Below are positions 1 through 10,038 of a stretch of DNA of 64,000 nt, in pieces. Location of the stretch: assembly GCA_963682025.1 (NCBI GenBank), contig OY821519.1, positions 12,438,168 through 12,502,167 on the forward strand. The letters are read 5' to 3'. A program made the position numbers and the translations under genes. The notes below the pieces were generated by a model. That model ran no database searches, had not been told where the DNA came from, and worked only from the letters and a program-made list of their open reading frames with translations. Positions within the stretch are counted from its first letter, which is position 1, and each line of letters begins with the position of its first letter. The stretch is from Cordilura impudica. Its lineage: Eukaryota > Arthropoda > Insecta > Diptera > Scathophagidae.

Positions 1-17
1 AAAATGGAAAACTAAAA

Positions 18-2241
18 ATGAAATGTGAAAAACCTGCACCTCATGGTAATTCGGATCACTGTACCATTTCCGCTTCTTTTTCGTACTCTGTACTTCACAG
101 CGTTTCAACACCAGCTATGAAACGCTCAGTTTTCATTTACGAAAAGGCTCGTTGGGCCAAGCTCAACAATTTCTTCAAGCATTTCAACTGGAAACTTTGT
201 TTCTTAGATAATAATGTTGATGCTGCTGCGATAATGGTGGAAAAAATAATAGTGCTTGGTATGAGATTATTCATTCCATCAAAGTACATTTCGGCTAAAC
301 CTAATCAAAAATCTTGGTTTAACCAGACTTGCAGAGATGCAGTCAGATCCAGAGAGGAAGCATTCAGTCTTTGGCGTGAAAATAAAAATTCTGTCACTGA
401 ACTGCTACGCAAATGGACGAGAAATGAATGTGCCAAAGTACTAAGGCCCGAAAAGTTTCTTCACGATCAGCGTCTTCGTGCTAAAGTTCTTTCTGCTCCT
501 TGGGGCAGCAAAGGCTTTTGGTCATTTGTTAAAAGAATAAAGAGTAATGCTATTTCTGCAATCCCAACTCTTATAAGGAATGACCAAATATTCACTAACC
601 CGGTTGATAAGGCTAACCTTTTATCTGAACTTTTTGGAAAAAATTCATTTTTGCCGGCTAACGATCAACCACTGCCAGAACTCGAAAGAGTATCTTGTAC
701 TATGCCTAAAATATTCTTCCGAGCACGTGCAGTTAAAAGCGTTCTTTCGGATCTCAACATTTATAAGTCTCCGGGACCGGATGGTATACCAGCACTGGTG
801 CTGAAGCAATGCTCTTCGACGCTAGCCACTCCATTGGCCAACCTTTTCAGCCTTTCGTACCGTGCGGGAGTATTTTCCTCTTGCTGGAAGGTTGCTAATG
901 TCCCACCATTCCCTAAAAAGAGTGCGGCTAATAACCCCGAAAATTACCGTCCAATTGCAATCTGCTCTGCACTCTCAAAGGTGATGGAGAGCATGATCAA
1001 TTTCAATCTTGTGAACTACCTAGAGGCCAACTCACTTCTTAATGATCGACAGTATGGCTTCCGTAGAAATCGTTCCACGGGAGACCTGTTAGCTCTAGTC
1101 GATCCATTCGCAATTTTGGCGAAAGTAAAGTGGTTACTCTAGATATTTCCAAGGCATTCGATCGTGTGTGGCACGGTGCACTGATATCAAAGCTTATTGC
1201 ATTTGGGATCGGTAATGACTTCTCTCGATTTATATCGAGTTTTCTCAGAGACCGAACAATACGTGTTGTTATTGATGGGGTCTCATCTAACGAGTTTCAG
1301 CTTAATTCAGGGGTACCCCAAGTTTCCGTTCTTTCTCCTTCTCTTTTCCTTATCTTTCTGAACGACCTTCTGGGCCAAACTTTTAACTCTATATACTCTT
1401 TCGCAGATGACAGCAGCATTTGTCATTCATTTTCCTTTAATTGTAGGCCAAGCATCTTGGAGGTTGGGGGGCAAAAGGCAGATAATGAATGGCACACTCA
1501 ATCAAGACCTCTTAACAATCTCCGAGTGGGGTAGGGTTGATTTTAATGCGCTGAAGACTCAATGTTATATGTTGACCTATAGGGCCATAGAATCAACAAT
1601 GTCATCTGTATATATGGGTGGTATAGGTATTGAGGAATCGGATACTCTTGATGTTCCGGGCATGAGAATTCAATGTGATGGAACGAGCATGTTTTTCAAG
1701 TGTCGAAAGAAGCATTCAAGTGTCTTGGTTTTCTAAAACGGTGTAGAAATTACTTCACTCCTTCTGATCTCCTTAAAATCTATACCACTTACATCCGACC
1801 GAAAATGGAATACAACTCCCATATATGGGCAGGGGCTTCAAAGTCTATTTTGGAGATACTGGACCGTGTGCAAAGGAGGGCGTTGGCGCTAATCAATGAC
1901 AGTTGGCGCTAATGGAACACCGTCGGAATGTGGGTTGTGTAGCACTGTTCTATAGATATTACCATGGGAAATATTCTTCTGAGATTAGCGAACTTATTCC
2001 AAGTGCCCGAGTTTCGGTTCGCTCTACTCGCTTCTCTAGTAGATCACATCCGTTTGTAGTCTATTGTCCAGTTGACCGCACAACGCATTACAGAAAGAAT
2101 TCGTTGATCAGTCGAACTAACCGTATGTGGAATAAACTCCCCGCAGAGGTCTTTCCTGACAGTTATAATCTAATAAAATTTAAGTCAAATATCCACAAAC
2201 ACTACTCCCTCTCTCCTCCTTCCCATAACCTATTTTACTGA
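18..2241 (+). pseudogene. APE-type non-LTR retrotransposon ORF2 relic (endonuclease end + reverse transcriptase)
   Basis: Relic of the polyprotein that nicks target DNA and reverse-transcribes its own RNA. The first motif visible is the endonuclease terminal S-D-H (GNSDHCTIS, near base 50), so most of the endonuclease is missing and the copy abuts an AAAATG-type simple repeat at bases 1-25. RT motifs follow in order: finger SPGPDGIPALVLKQC (about 768-812), NPENYRPIAICSALSKV, DRQYGFRRNRSTGDLL, palm TLDISKAFDRVWH (about 1133-1171), GVPQVSVLSPSLF and FADDS (about 1399-1413). The C-terminal arm (YIRPKMEYNSHIWAG, then RTNRMWNKLPAEVFP) lies at 1700-2241. Frame changes near 1135, 1440, 1700 and 1905 make it non-functional. 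The clade is not certain (Jockey/CR1 group). No poly-A tail is clear; a short A-run lies near 2294. Confidence 0.85.
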
Positions 2242-2340
2242 AATCAACACAATGCACTGCATTTGTAGGTGGCATCCCCTGATTATTGGTTAACAAAAAA
2301 AAAGTGATTTATAGCTAATATGTTTGGGTGATTGCTAAGT

Positions 2341-3798
2341 CTATTGGTATCTTTCGCTAAAACTGCTAATATCATCTTTTACTTTTGGAATTTTAAGATC
2401 ATTGTGTATATTATTATCAGTTATAAACCACGGTGCATTTGTTAATAGTCGTAATGTTTTTGATTGATATCTCTGCAAAATTTCAATGTTTGAATTACAG
2501 GTAGTCCCCCAAAGTTGGATACCATGCTTAAAAATGGTTTTGTATAAGATTACTCTGTTTTCTAAACTTAATTCTGATCTTGGACCTAACAGCCAATACA
2601 TTCTCCTCATTTTAAAATTTAACTGTTTTCTTTTTAACATGTTCTTTCCATGTAAGTCTTCTATCAAAATAAAGACTTTATGTTGTTACTTATCGGTATA
2701 TTAGCACCGTTTAAGTATACAGGTGGACAAATGTAATATGGACTGACTTCTCTGTATTTACTCTAACGTTCCATTTTTTTAACCAATTTTCTATAAGATT
2801 TAACTCATTTTGTACTAAATCAGAGGCTACAATTGGTGATTCATTAGATGCTAAAATAGCAGTGTCGTCTGCATAAGTAGCAATTGTAAGATCATCCATA
2901 TTAGGCATGTGTGAATATTGTAAAAAGTACTGGACCAAGTACGCTACCTTGTGGAATCCCAGATTTAATTTGTCCAAAATTTAAATTTTCTCCATTGATA
3001 CTAACGTAGAAGTTTCTTTCATCAATATATGATTTCAGCAAGAGATAATATGGTGCAGGAATAAACTTTTTTAATTTATGTAACAGTCCAATATGCCACA
3101 CTCTATCAAAATTTTGTTGAACATCTTAAAATACGGCAGAACAATACTGTTTTTTTTTCGAATGTGTTGGTAATGACGTCAACAATCCGGTGACATTGTT
3201 CAGGTGTACCATGTTTGTGCCGGAACCCCAAACTGATATTCTGGAATTAAGTTTTGTTTTTCTTTTAAGAAATAGTCTTTCAAAAAACTTAGAAAAGCTT
3301 GACAATAAGCTTATTGGCCTATAAGATGCAGCACTTTCCGGTTCATTAGGTTTAAGTATCATAACTATTTCTGCATATTTCCACTGGGATGGAAAGTGAC
3401 TTAATCTTAAGATAGAGTTGAATATGGTCGTAAGAAAAAGTACACCTTTTTCTGGCAAAGATTTTACTACTTTGGGGTCGATATTATCATATCCTGGAGA
3501 TTTTGTGTTGTTTAATTTATTAATGGCACTTCGCACCTCTAATGGAGTTATATGACTAATCGGAAGATCCGTTTGGCAAGGTATATTTAAAAAGTTTTCA
3601 ATTTCACTTCTGTCTACTGGATTATTTAATGAAAATCGGCTGAAAGTTTGTTCTAGATGTTCTTTAAATACGCTAGCTTTGCTTTTATCAGATCTACGCC
3701 AATCTCCATTAGCATGTTTAATTGGTATGTTCCTCCTTGTTGGATGTTTGAGATATTTTGTTCTTTTCCATAGACTATGCTGTTTTCATCAAATCATT
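2341..3798 (-). pseudogene. Jockey-type reverse transcriptase, 3' part
   Basis: Minus-strand RT relic in four offset frames. Fingers: KLNNTKSPGYDNIDPKVVKS, SQWKYAEIVMILKPN and SAASYRPISLLSSFSKFFER (about 3270-3530). Palm: SGIPQGSVLGPVLFTIF (about 2915-2965) and YADDT (about 2862-2876), so the catalytic aspartates are still present. The thumb and C-terminal arm (LSLENRVILYKTIFKHGIQLWG; SKTLRLLTNAPWF) lie at 2341-2667. Frame breaks near 2700, 2910 and 3110. It ends at 3798, where a family A element interrupts it. Family placement rests on the linked Jockey-type endonuclease upstream. Confidence 0.85.
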
Positions 3799-4555
3799 AT
3801 ACCCCATACCACTATGTGGTTTGGGTAATGATTTTGTGCTGCTGTTTGTAACTACCAAAAATATTTGACCTAGACCCATCTTTTATTATACAGATCGAAT
3901 CAGAATCACTATCTGATTCGATTTAACGATGTCCGTCCGTCCGTCCGTCCGTCTGTGTGTCCATGTAAACCTTGTAATCAAACTGAAGGTCGCAAATATG
4001 AATATATTTTGACGACATTGGGTATATAAGCTTTCGTCGGCCATAGGATGAACGCTATTGAAATTGGTGAGAATCGGTCCATGTTCAGACCTAGCCCCCA
4101 TACAAATGACCCCTATGAAATCGACATAAATTGCCATTAGATCCAAATTGTTTTATAGATCTTACTCAAATTGGGTTTGTATGCGTTTATTACACCCATC
4201 AATGGATAGTCCAAAAATGATCTCTATGGGCCAACTCTTATTCATAGGCCCCATATAGAGCTGCTTCCCGATCTTCACTTAAATCTATCAAAAAACAAAA
4301 ATATTGCAAAATAAAAGAGACTTTACCAAACATGGTCAGGATCGGTCCATTTTTGGGCCAATTCCCATATAGATATAACATCCAATATGAACTTTTTCAT
4401 ATCTGCAGCCAAAAAAAAATAATAAAAATCCCACTCAAATTTGGTTTATGCTTATTTTCTATATCGAATTAGTTGGGCCTAAGAGATAGGGTTTCTAAAC
4501 GCATGGTATAGGGTATCGTATAGTCGGTCTAGACAGACTATAATTTTCTTACTGG
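3799..4555 (+). mobile_element. Family A element, copy A1 (Helentron/DINE-1-like, non-autonomous)
   Basis: Plus-oriented copy of about 757 bp and the clearest one outside satellite DNA, so it helps define the ends. The 5' end carries ATACC(C)CATACC followed by the palindrome ACCACTATGTGGT. A (GTCY)n tract (GTCCGTCCGTCCGTCCGTCT) lies at about 3930-3950. The 3' part has GGTATAGGGTAT, the inverse of the 5' ATACCCTATACC, then a hairpin (here with one mismatch) and ATTTTCTTACTGG. Subterminal inverted repeats, a proto-microsatellite and a 3' hairpin match the described layout of mini-me/DINE-1/Helentron elements. No protein is encoded; short ORFs inside copies are incidental. Confidence 0.7.
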
Positions 4556-5162
4556 TTTTTATATTCTTTTAACCGTTTTTTTAAATATTGAGATGTCCTG
4601 TTAGAATTTGTTTTATCTAATGAGCTTCTAGTGTTCTGATATAATCTTCGCAGTCTTCTTTTTTCAGTAATAAGTTCTTTTATTTCAGCCAATATTCTAA
4701 CATTATAGCCATTATTTTCGGATTTTTTTTGTGTTGATATAAATGTGCCTCATGAATTAAGCTGGTAAATGATTCAACAGCATCTTCCAACTTACAACCA
4801 GTTCTAATTGGTATATTTAAATTTATGTTTTGCTCTAACCAATATTCAAAATATTGCATCTGTTTTAGCGGTAAAAATTTTTGACTTTTTTGCTACAGTA
4901 TGAAGAGCTACGTTAAATGTAATGATTATTGGACTGTGAACAGAACTCAAATCAGCGCTATCTGTGATATCCAAAAAAGATCTTGGTATGCCATTATAAA
5001 TAATAAAATCCAAAAGGTCTGGCATTTTGGAAGGATCACTAGGCCAGTATGTAGGACTTCCCGTTAATAAAGATGAATAATGGTTTATTACAATACCCTT
5101 ATAAAGCTCCTTTCCTTTTGGGTTTGAAAGACGAGATCCCCACCAGGGATGTTTGGCATTAA
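4556..5162 (-). pseudogene. Jockey-type endonuclease C-terminal half and RT linker
   Basis: The minus-strand frame from 5162 down to 4846 reads NAKHPWWGSRLSNPKGKELY..., then SSVHSPIIITF, the C-terminal catalytic S-x-H region of the AP-endonuclease fold. The aspartate normally before H (SDH) is V here, so the domain is probably dead. The remainder to 4556 is linker sequence that should lead into the RT now at 2341-3798. The 5' side ends exactly at the TTAA of the piggyBac; the other half of the endonuclease resumes at 7304. Confidence 0.8.
5159..5162. repeat. TTAA target-site duplication, left copy (piggyBac)
   Basis: TTAA directly before CACGTTCGC; the matching TTAA is at 7304-7307. In the host reading frame this TTAA is inside GAT TTT AAT, the D-F-N of the endonuclease motif GDFNAKH. 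Confidence 0.92.
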
Positions 5163-5628
5163 CACGTTCGCTACTCAGCGTCACATATATATGACGTGGG
5201 AGTTTTCATAAAAACTAATATCACATGTATGTGTCACATAATTATAAAATGTATTAAGCTTTTATTTCACGAAAGTTTGTATGAAGTAATTTTCTTGCAT
5301 GTTTTAGTCTCTGGCAAGGTTTCAGATATATGTGAGTGCTGCGGTTTGTGGATACGCTAAGCAGTTATTTTAAAATTTCGTTTTTTTCGGGTATTCCCAA
5401 AAATTTTGTTATGTGTTAATTTACATGGAAACTAACTTTAAATGCGCTTTAAGTAGTTCATTCGTGTCATAATAGCAACGGAAGAAGGTACTTTTTTGTA
5501 AAAGTGTAAATATTGTTATTGATATCAACAATTGTAAGGTAAGTTTTTTATAGTTTTTTAATGTTTTAACTATCTATGTATATACTTATATGGAACACAT
5601 TTATGTATGTATGTATATTTTTCATTGA

Positions 5629-7075
5629 TTGTTTAGAAAAAAACTAGTTTCTGAAGAGAAAATTCTTGAGGCTATTTTGAATTCCAGTGAAAGTGATATG
5701 AGTTTTGAAGATTCTGGAGGCAACTTTGCCCCAGATAGTGAGTGTGAGGAGTCTGGGGAAGACAGTTGCTCAGAAGATGATAATATTTTAGAAGGCGATT
5801 GTGGGGAATTGTTACAAATGAAAATGATTGGATTGATGTGGAGCCCAAAACGCAATATATTAAATTTACTGGTGAAGAGAAAATATCGATTGATTTACCA
5901 CGTAATGCAAGACCAATGGCTTATTTTATGCAGATTTTTGATGACGAGTTAGTGAAGAAAATTGTTTTGTGGACAAATGCAAGCGCTAATTATATGTCTA
6001 ATAATAAGAAACTAAGCGCAAAATCTGAAAGAAAGAAAGATGTGACCGTTGAGAAAAAAAATAAAAAGCCAGAAATGAGACTGTTTTGGAGCAAAAATAC
6101 GCTTTTTTTTCACAGTATTTTCGGTGCAACTATAAGTTTGCATAAAGTTTGAAAATATACTTCGTTGTATGGGTTTCCCTGAACAATGTGATAAATCATA
6201 TTCTACAAAATATAAACAAAATCTACAGTCCCCCGCAAAACTTGTCTCTGGATGAAGCTCTTCTTTTGTGGAGAGGAAGATTTTTATTTCGGCAGTATAT
6301 TCCGAACAAGAGACAAATACGGAATAAAGTTTTCGAACTATGTAATCCAGATAGATTTTTAATAAATATGTTTATTTACACTGGAAAAGGTATCGTTTGT
6401 AATGAAAAAGGACATGCCTTTGGAGTTGTTGCTAAATTAATGCAGAATAATTTGCAAAAGGGACACACACTTTATATGGACAACTATTCAATAGCGTAGA
6501 TCTGGCAGAATATTTATTGTGTAACAAAAGAACAATATGTGGAACCTTAAGAGCATATAGAAAACGTAAGTCCACTTATGTTATAAAAAGTAAGCTCACC
6601 AGAGGAACAACAGCATGGAGGCGGAACGCAAAAGGCGTTATTGTTTTAAAATGGAGAGACAAACGGGAAATAATCAATGACAATAAAAACTAAATATTCC
6701 CGTTAGATGACGTAGAATGGGCATTTTAAGGGTTACCAAGTATGTTTCATTTATGAAAATTGTAATATCTTGCGAAAAATCTATGTATTATGTGACAGTT
6801 GGCAACCGTGCAATTCAACAGTTTGCACTAAAAAAAAATCCTAATTCCAAACTTCATCGCACTTGGTGCGGAACCTTTTTTAACTATCGCGAAAAATTTG
6901 ATATTTGCAAAAAAAAGGCAAAAGTTGTATGCCTAATGTGGAATCTGCAGAGACAAAGAGGGTGATGTAATCGGATTGTGCCCATATCCATGTTTCAAAA
7001 TTTGGCACAACCAGTAAAGTGTATAAATAATAAAATTTTTGAATATATAATAAACTTTTTTAAATTTCTGTTTTA
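5629..7075 (+). pseudogene. piggyBac transposase, frameshifted and internally deleted
   Basis: The DDD transposase that would cut and paste this element at TTAA. An acidic Ser/Glu-rich N-terminus lies at 5629-5800 (SSESDMSFEDSGGNFAP). The domain with DELVKKIVLWTNASANYM is at about 5940-6000, in a different frame. Catalytic block 1, YSPPQNLSLDEALLLWRGR, has its Asp at 6251-6253. Block 2, KGHTLYMDNYS, has its Asp at 6479-6481, and a frame change at about 6490 precedes the expected VDLAEYLL stretch. After WRDKREI (about 6650-6670) the sequence jumps to the C-terminal tail, so the region that should carry the third catalytic Asp (MGGVDxxD in the family) is missing. The Cys-rich end is degraded. 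It cannot encode active enzyme. Confidence 0.88.
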
Positions 7076-7097
7076 TTGACATAAATCAAACAATTTA

Positions 7098-7245
7098 GTG
7101 ACTCACATATGTGACACCAAGTCTTCACAAGACTCATGTCACTTATAAGTGACTTTTATGTATGTCACATATACGTGACACACAGTTTTTCTTAAGAAAT
7201 TTGTTTGCAAAACTCATGTCACATATATGTGACACATTTTTTTTT
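7098..7245. repeat. Subterminal palindromic repeats of the piggyBac
   Basis: Several near-copies of ACTCACATATGTGACA, ATGTCACTTATAAGTGAC, TATGTCACATATACGTGACA and ATGTCACATATATGTGACA follow one another. The 5' end carries related units (GCGTCACATATATATGACG, ATCACATGTATGTGTCACAT) at about 5178-5240. Repeated palindromes near both ends of a DNA transposon are commonly transposase or host-factor binding sites; that role is inferred here. Confidence 0.6.
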
Positions 7246-7303
7246 TTTTTTTTGTACGTGAGTTTTTATTGAAAGCACGAAAAATTGGTGAGTGGCGAAC
7301 GTG

Positions 7304-7790
7304 TTAAAATCACCGGCAACAATAAATTTTTGACCAATATTTTTAAAAAATTTTTCTTATTGTAGACATTTAACTGCGTGTCTTGGTGGGAAATAAATTG
7401 AAAATATATTTACAGTACTATTATCATAATTAACTTTAACACCAGCTGCTTTTAAAAAGGTTTTGTAATTAGATCTAATATCATCCGGGTGATTAGCAGT
7501 AATAGTATCATAATTTTTTATTTTTAAAAAACGTTTTTTTTTTTTTGTAAAGTGTGTTTCGAATATTAGAAATATGTCAATATAATTGTTTTTAAGGAAA
7601 ATATCAGTTTCGTTTGCATGATCAGAAAGCCCATATTGCTATTCTTATGTTTAATTGCATAGTTTTGTCATTAACATTTACATCATATTCACTAAATTTT
7701 CCATCATTCTTTCAAGTCTATCCATTCGTGAACTTTCGTTGGAATTTGAAGTTTTTACAGTTTCTGAGAATGATACATTAAATCTGTTTT
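7304..7790 (-). pseudogene. Jockey-type endonuclease N-terminal half
   Basis: Minus-strand continuation of the element interrupted at 5162. Reading from about 7660 downward: GLSDHANETDIFL, IDIFLIFETHFTKKK (the catalytic Glu of ETH is present), NYDTITANHPDD, VNIFSIYFPPRH, then KFIVAGDF, which stops at the TTAA. Several internal stops and frame shifts occur. Before the presumed ORF2 start a gag-like tail (SSRMDRLERMMENLV) ends near 7690. The ETHF and GDF motifs support a Jockey-clade AP-endonuclease. Confidence 0.78.
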
Positions 7791-9326
7791 AGTTGGGCTG
7801 TTTGAAAATATGAAAATATTTACTTCATAGATGTTTGACTTCATTTTTAAAAAAATGTTCCCAAAATACGTGATATGATTTTATATATTTTGAAGTCAGT
7901 TACATTGATAAATTACCCTGCTGAAATATTAAAACATTGTGATAAAAACTATGGAGTGGGCCAACTACTACTCGAAAAATATCATCCACTTTCACTCAAA
8001 TGTATGAAAATATGATCTTCGTTAATGTTTGATGCCTATTTACAAAAAAATTTTCAAGAACACTTGAAAAAAGCTCTTACTATTTTAATCTGAATATATG
8101 AAGAGAATATGTTTTCAAAATTTCAAAGCATATCGACAAAAATGTTGGCGTGTGGGAACAACTACTCGAAAAAGAATTTTGCAAAAAGTATACAAAAATA
8201 AAAAATATTATATTCATAGATTACTCATAAAAAATTTTGAACCATTCCGACCATAGTTGTGGCATCGATAATATTTTTCAAAAAATTTTCCTGTAGTTGT
8301 TCGCTCAGATCACAATTTTAATCGGAATGACTTAATTTTTTATATGAGTCATTTGTGAATAAGGTCAATTACGGACAGTGAAAAAAAATTATTTATTTTA
8401 AATTTTTTTTTAGTTTCTGTTTTTGTCGAGCTTAAATTTTTGGCGGAATGCTTTGAAACTTGAAGGAAGCATTCTCTTGATATACCCAGCACTAACGAAT
8501 ATAATTTTTTGTTACGTCATTTAGGAAAATTTTCTGGAAAATATCATCAAACGTCAAATAAGGGCATATTTTCACACATTTGTTTAGAAAGTAGCCAATA
8601 TCAGTCGAGTAGTATTATACCGACGCCACAAATTTGGTCGGAATGGTTTAAAATTTTTATGAGTAATCTATGAATACAGACAGTGAAAAATAAAAAAAAA
8701 AATTTTTATTTTTTTATACTTATTGCAAAATTCCTTTTCGAGTAGTAGTTTACCCAGGCCAGTAGGACAGTCCGATTCAAGTCAAATTTAAGTATGATAT
8801 TTTTGGTACTTGTGCGATTCCAAAAAATATAAAGTCGTTATACTAGATACTTACATTTATCTATTGACATGCTTTCAAACATGTTAATTTTTACTACTCG
8901 AGCTACTCGTTGAGCTCGAGTAGCTCGTTAACTCCTCGAGCAGCTCGAATAGCTCAAATCTCGAGTAATGGGGGGCTCTGCTTTGTGCCATAGACACGTT
9001 GGAAATTTTACTTGTTGTTCAAAAAATATAAGTGGCAGAAAAATCATTTGAAAAAAAATTCAGTTCATTGCCTTCACTTTTTTTAGTAAGAAATTTTGTT
9101 TTTGTTTTGTTGTAGTTTTATGTTTTTGTTATCTTTTTAAATTTGTTTATTATTAAATGCTGAACTTGGAATTTTACATACGGAATTAGTTTTATATCTT
9201 TTTTATGTTTTTTGCATTTTTCTTCTATTATTTTACTTGTATGCAGACTTTTCTAGTGAGTGCAGGTGACGTCGTCATATAATTCGTAAGGTTTCCCTAG
9301 TTGTAAGGAATTTCCTTAGTTGTAAT
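7791..9326. other. AT-rich stretch with a foldback repeat; no gene seen
   Basis: No convincing coding sequence in either strand. It holds the foldback structure at about 7950-8760 and a short CTCGAG-rich palindromic cluster at about 8897-8965 (ACTCGAGCTACTCG, GAGCTCGAGTAGCTCG and similar). Confidence 0.5.
7950..8760. repeat. Foldback (long inverted repeat) element
   Basis: The left arm at about 8155-8275 (AACTACTCGAAAAAGAATTT ... ATTCATAGATTACTCATAAA ... ACCATTCCGACCA) recurs inverted at about 8625-8755, with the blocks in mirrored order. A further copy of CTACTACTCGAAAAAT lies at about 7963. The shared motifs CGAGTAGT and CATAGATTACTCATAAA show the two arms are the same sequence folded back. 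No protein is encoded. Confidence 0.65.
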
Positions 9327-9756
9327 TCTAGGAAATTTTATTTTTTTCATTTAATAAAGACCCTAAAGGTATGCTAATCAATTTTAGCCAATTCACAATT
9401 CAACCTTTCTAAATATGGTTTTTGTCCAAAATTATTTTGCAATGTTATTGTTTCATGTCCAAAATTAGTTTTCAATTCAACACAATTATTATTGTGAATG
9501 AAGAAGGCAAACTCAGAAACACATTAAAAAATATAATAAACTCACATATAGAATTGTATAATATAATGTATGTGTTAGTAGCAACTTTAAATGCATTTTA
9601 CTGAACAAAAAAAATTTAAATTTAAAAATTTGTAAGTCTGGTGGACAGCTAAAAAGAAATACCTTTCAAAAAAAATACTCCTATTTAAAATCGGGAGAAA
9701 ACTGTGGAACGAATCATCGGTCACAAGAAATCGACTTACTTATTAATATTATAAAC
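9327..9756 (-). mobile_element. Helitron family B, degraded copy
   Basis: Minus orientation. The 5' end is on the right (reverse complement ATAATATTAATAAG..., followed by CGATTTCTTGTGACCGATG). The body includes GTCCACCAGACTTACA and the conserved GCATTTAAAGTTGCTACTAACAC block. The 3' hairpin and CTAG end seen in other copies (38757-39106) are missing on the left, where AAATTTCCTAGAATTACAA is followed by unrelated sequence. An insertion or expansion relative to the 350-bp copy makes this one longer. Confidence 0.65.
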
Positions 9757-10007
9757 TTACGATAACATGTTTACCATGTTTACCATGTTATCGTTTAGCA
9801 TTGCTATCGATAGAATCTGAGTCCACCTCTTTGACTGGGCTTAAGTTTAAAAATCTATTTAATTTTCTACTTTAGTATGTGCAACCTTGTACGTTAATTA
9901 TTTTATATAGAATGTTTTCCAAGTGTTCTCCATATGATATCTGAGTGCATATATGAAATAATCAGCCACCATAAAAATAGTTTCAGGCCCATCTTCGTCT
10001 TTCCCTT

Positions 10008-10038
<31 letters not shown>

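Larger units (their letters stand above)
5163..7303 (+). mobile_element. piggyBac-family DNA transposon, defective
   Basis: A 2,141-bp element flanked by TTAA on both sides. The termini are inverted: left CACGTTCGCTACTCA and right (reverse complement) CACGTTCGCCACTCA, differing at one base. Inside is a broken piggyBac transposase on the plus strand. TCACATATATGTGA-like palindromes crowd both subterminal zones (about 5180-5235 and 7098-7245). TTAA duplications and the LSLDE...YMDN transposase motifs together are diagnostic for piggyBac. Confidence 0.93.
2341..7790 (-). mobile_element. Jockey-type non-LTR retrotransposon, split by a family A element and a piggyBac
   Basis: One minus-strand element can be followed through two insertions: RT C-terminus and palm (2341-3101), RT fingers (3126-3790), family A insertion (3799-4555), RT N-terminal linker and endonuclease C-terminus (4556-5162), piggyBac insertion (5163-7303), then endonuclease N-terminus and a few codons of the preceding gag-like ORF (7304-about 7790). 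Joining the flanks of the piggyBac restores the reading frame exactly. Endonuclease motifs ETHF, GDF/NAKHPWWGSR and SxHSP are of the Jockey type. The gag-like tail reads about SSRMDRLERMMENLV on the minus strand near 7690-7735. Confidence 0.85.

Noticed and set aside
3886..4146. 86-codon minus frame (MDLMAIYVDFIGVICMGARSEHG...) also seen at 21950 and 59642
   Set aside because: Lies wholly inside family A elements, including the (GTCY)n tract read as Thr/Arg/Asp repeats.
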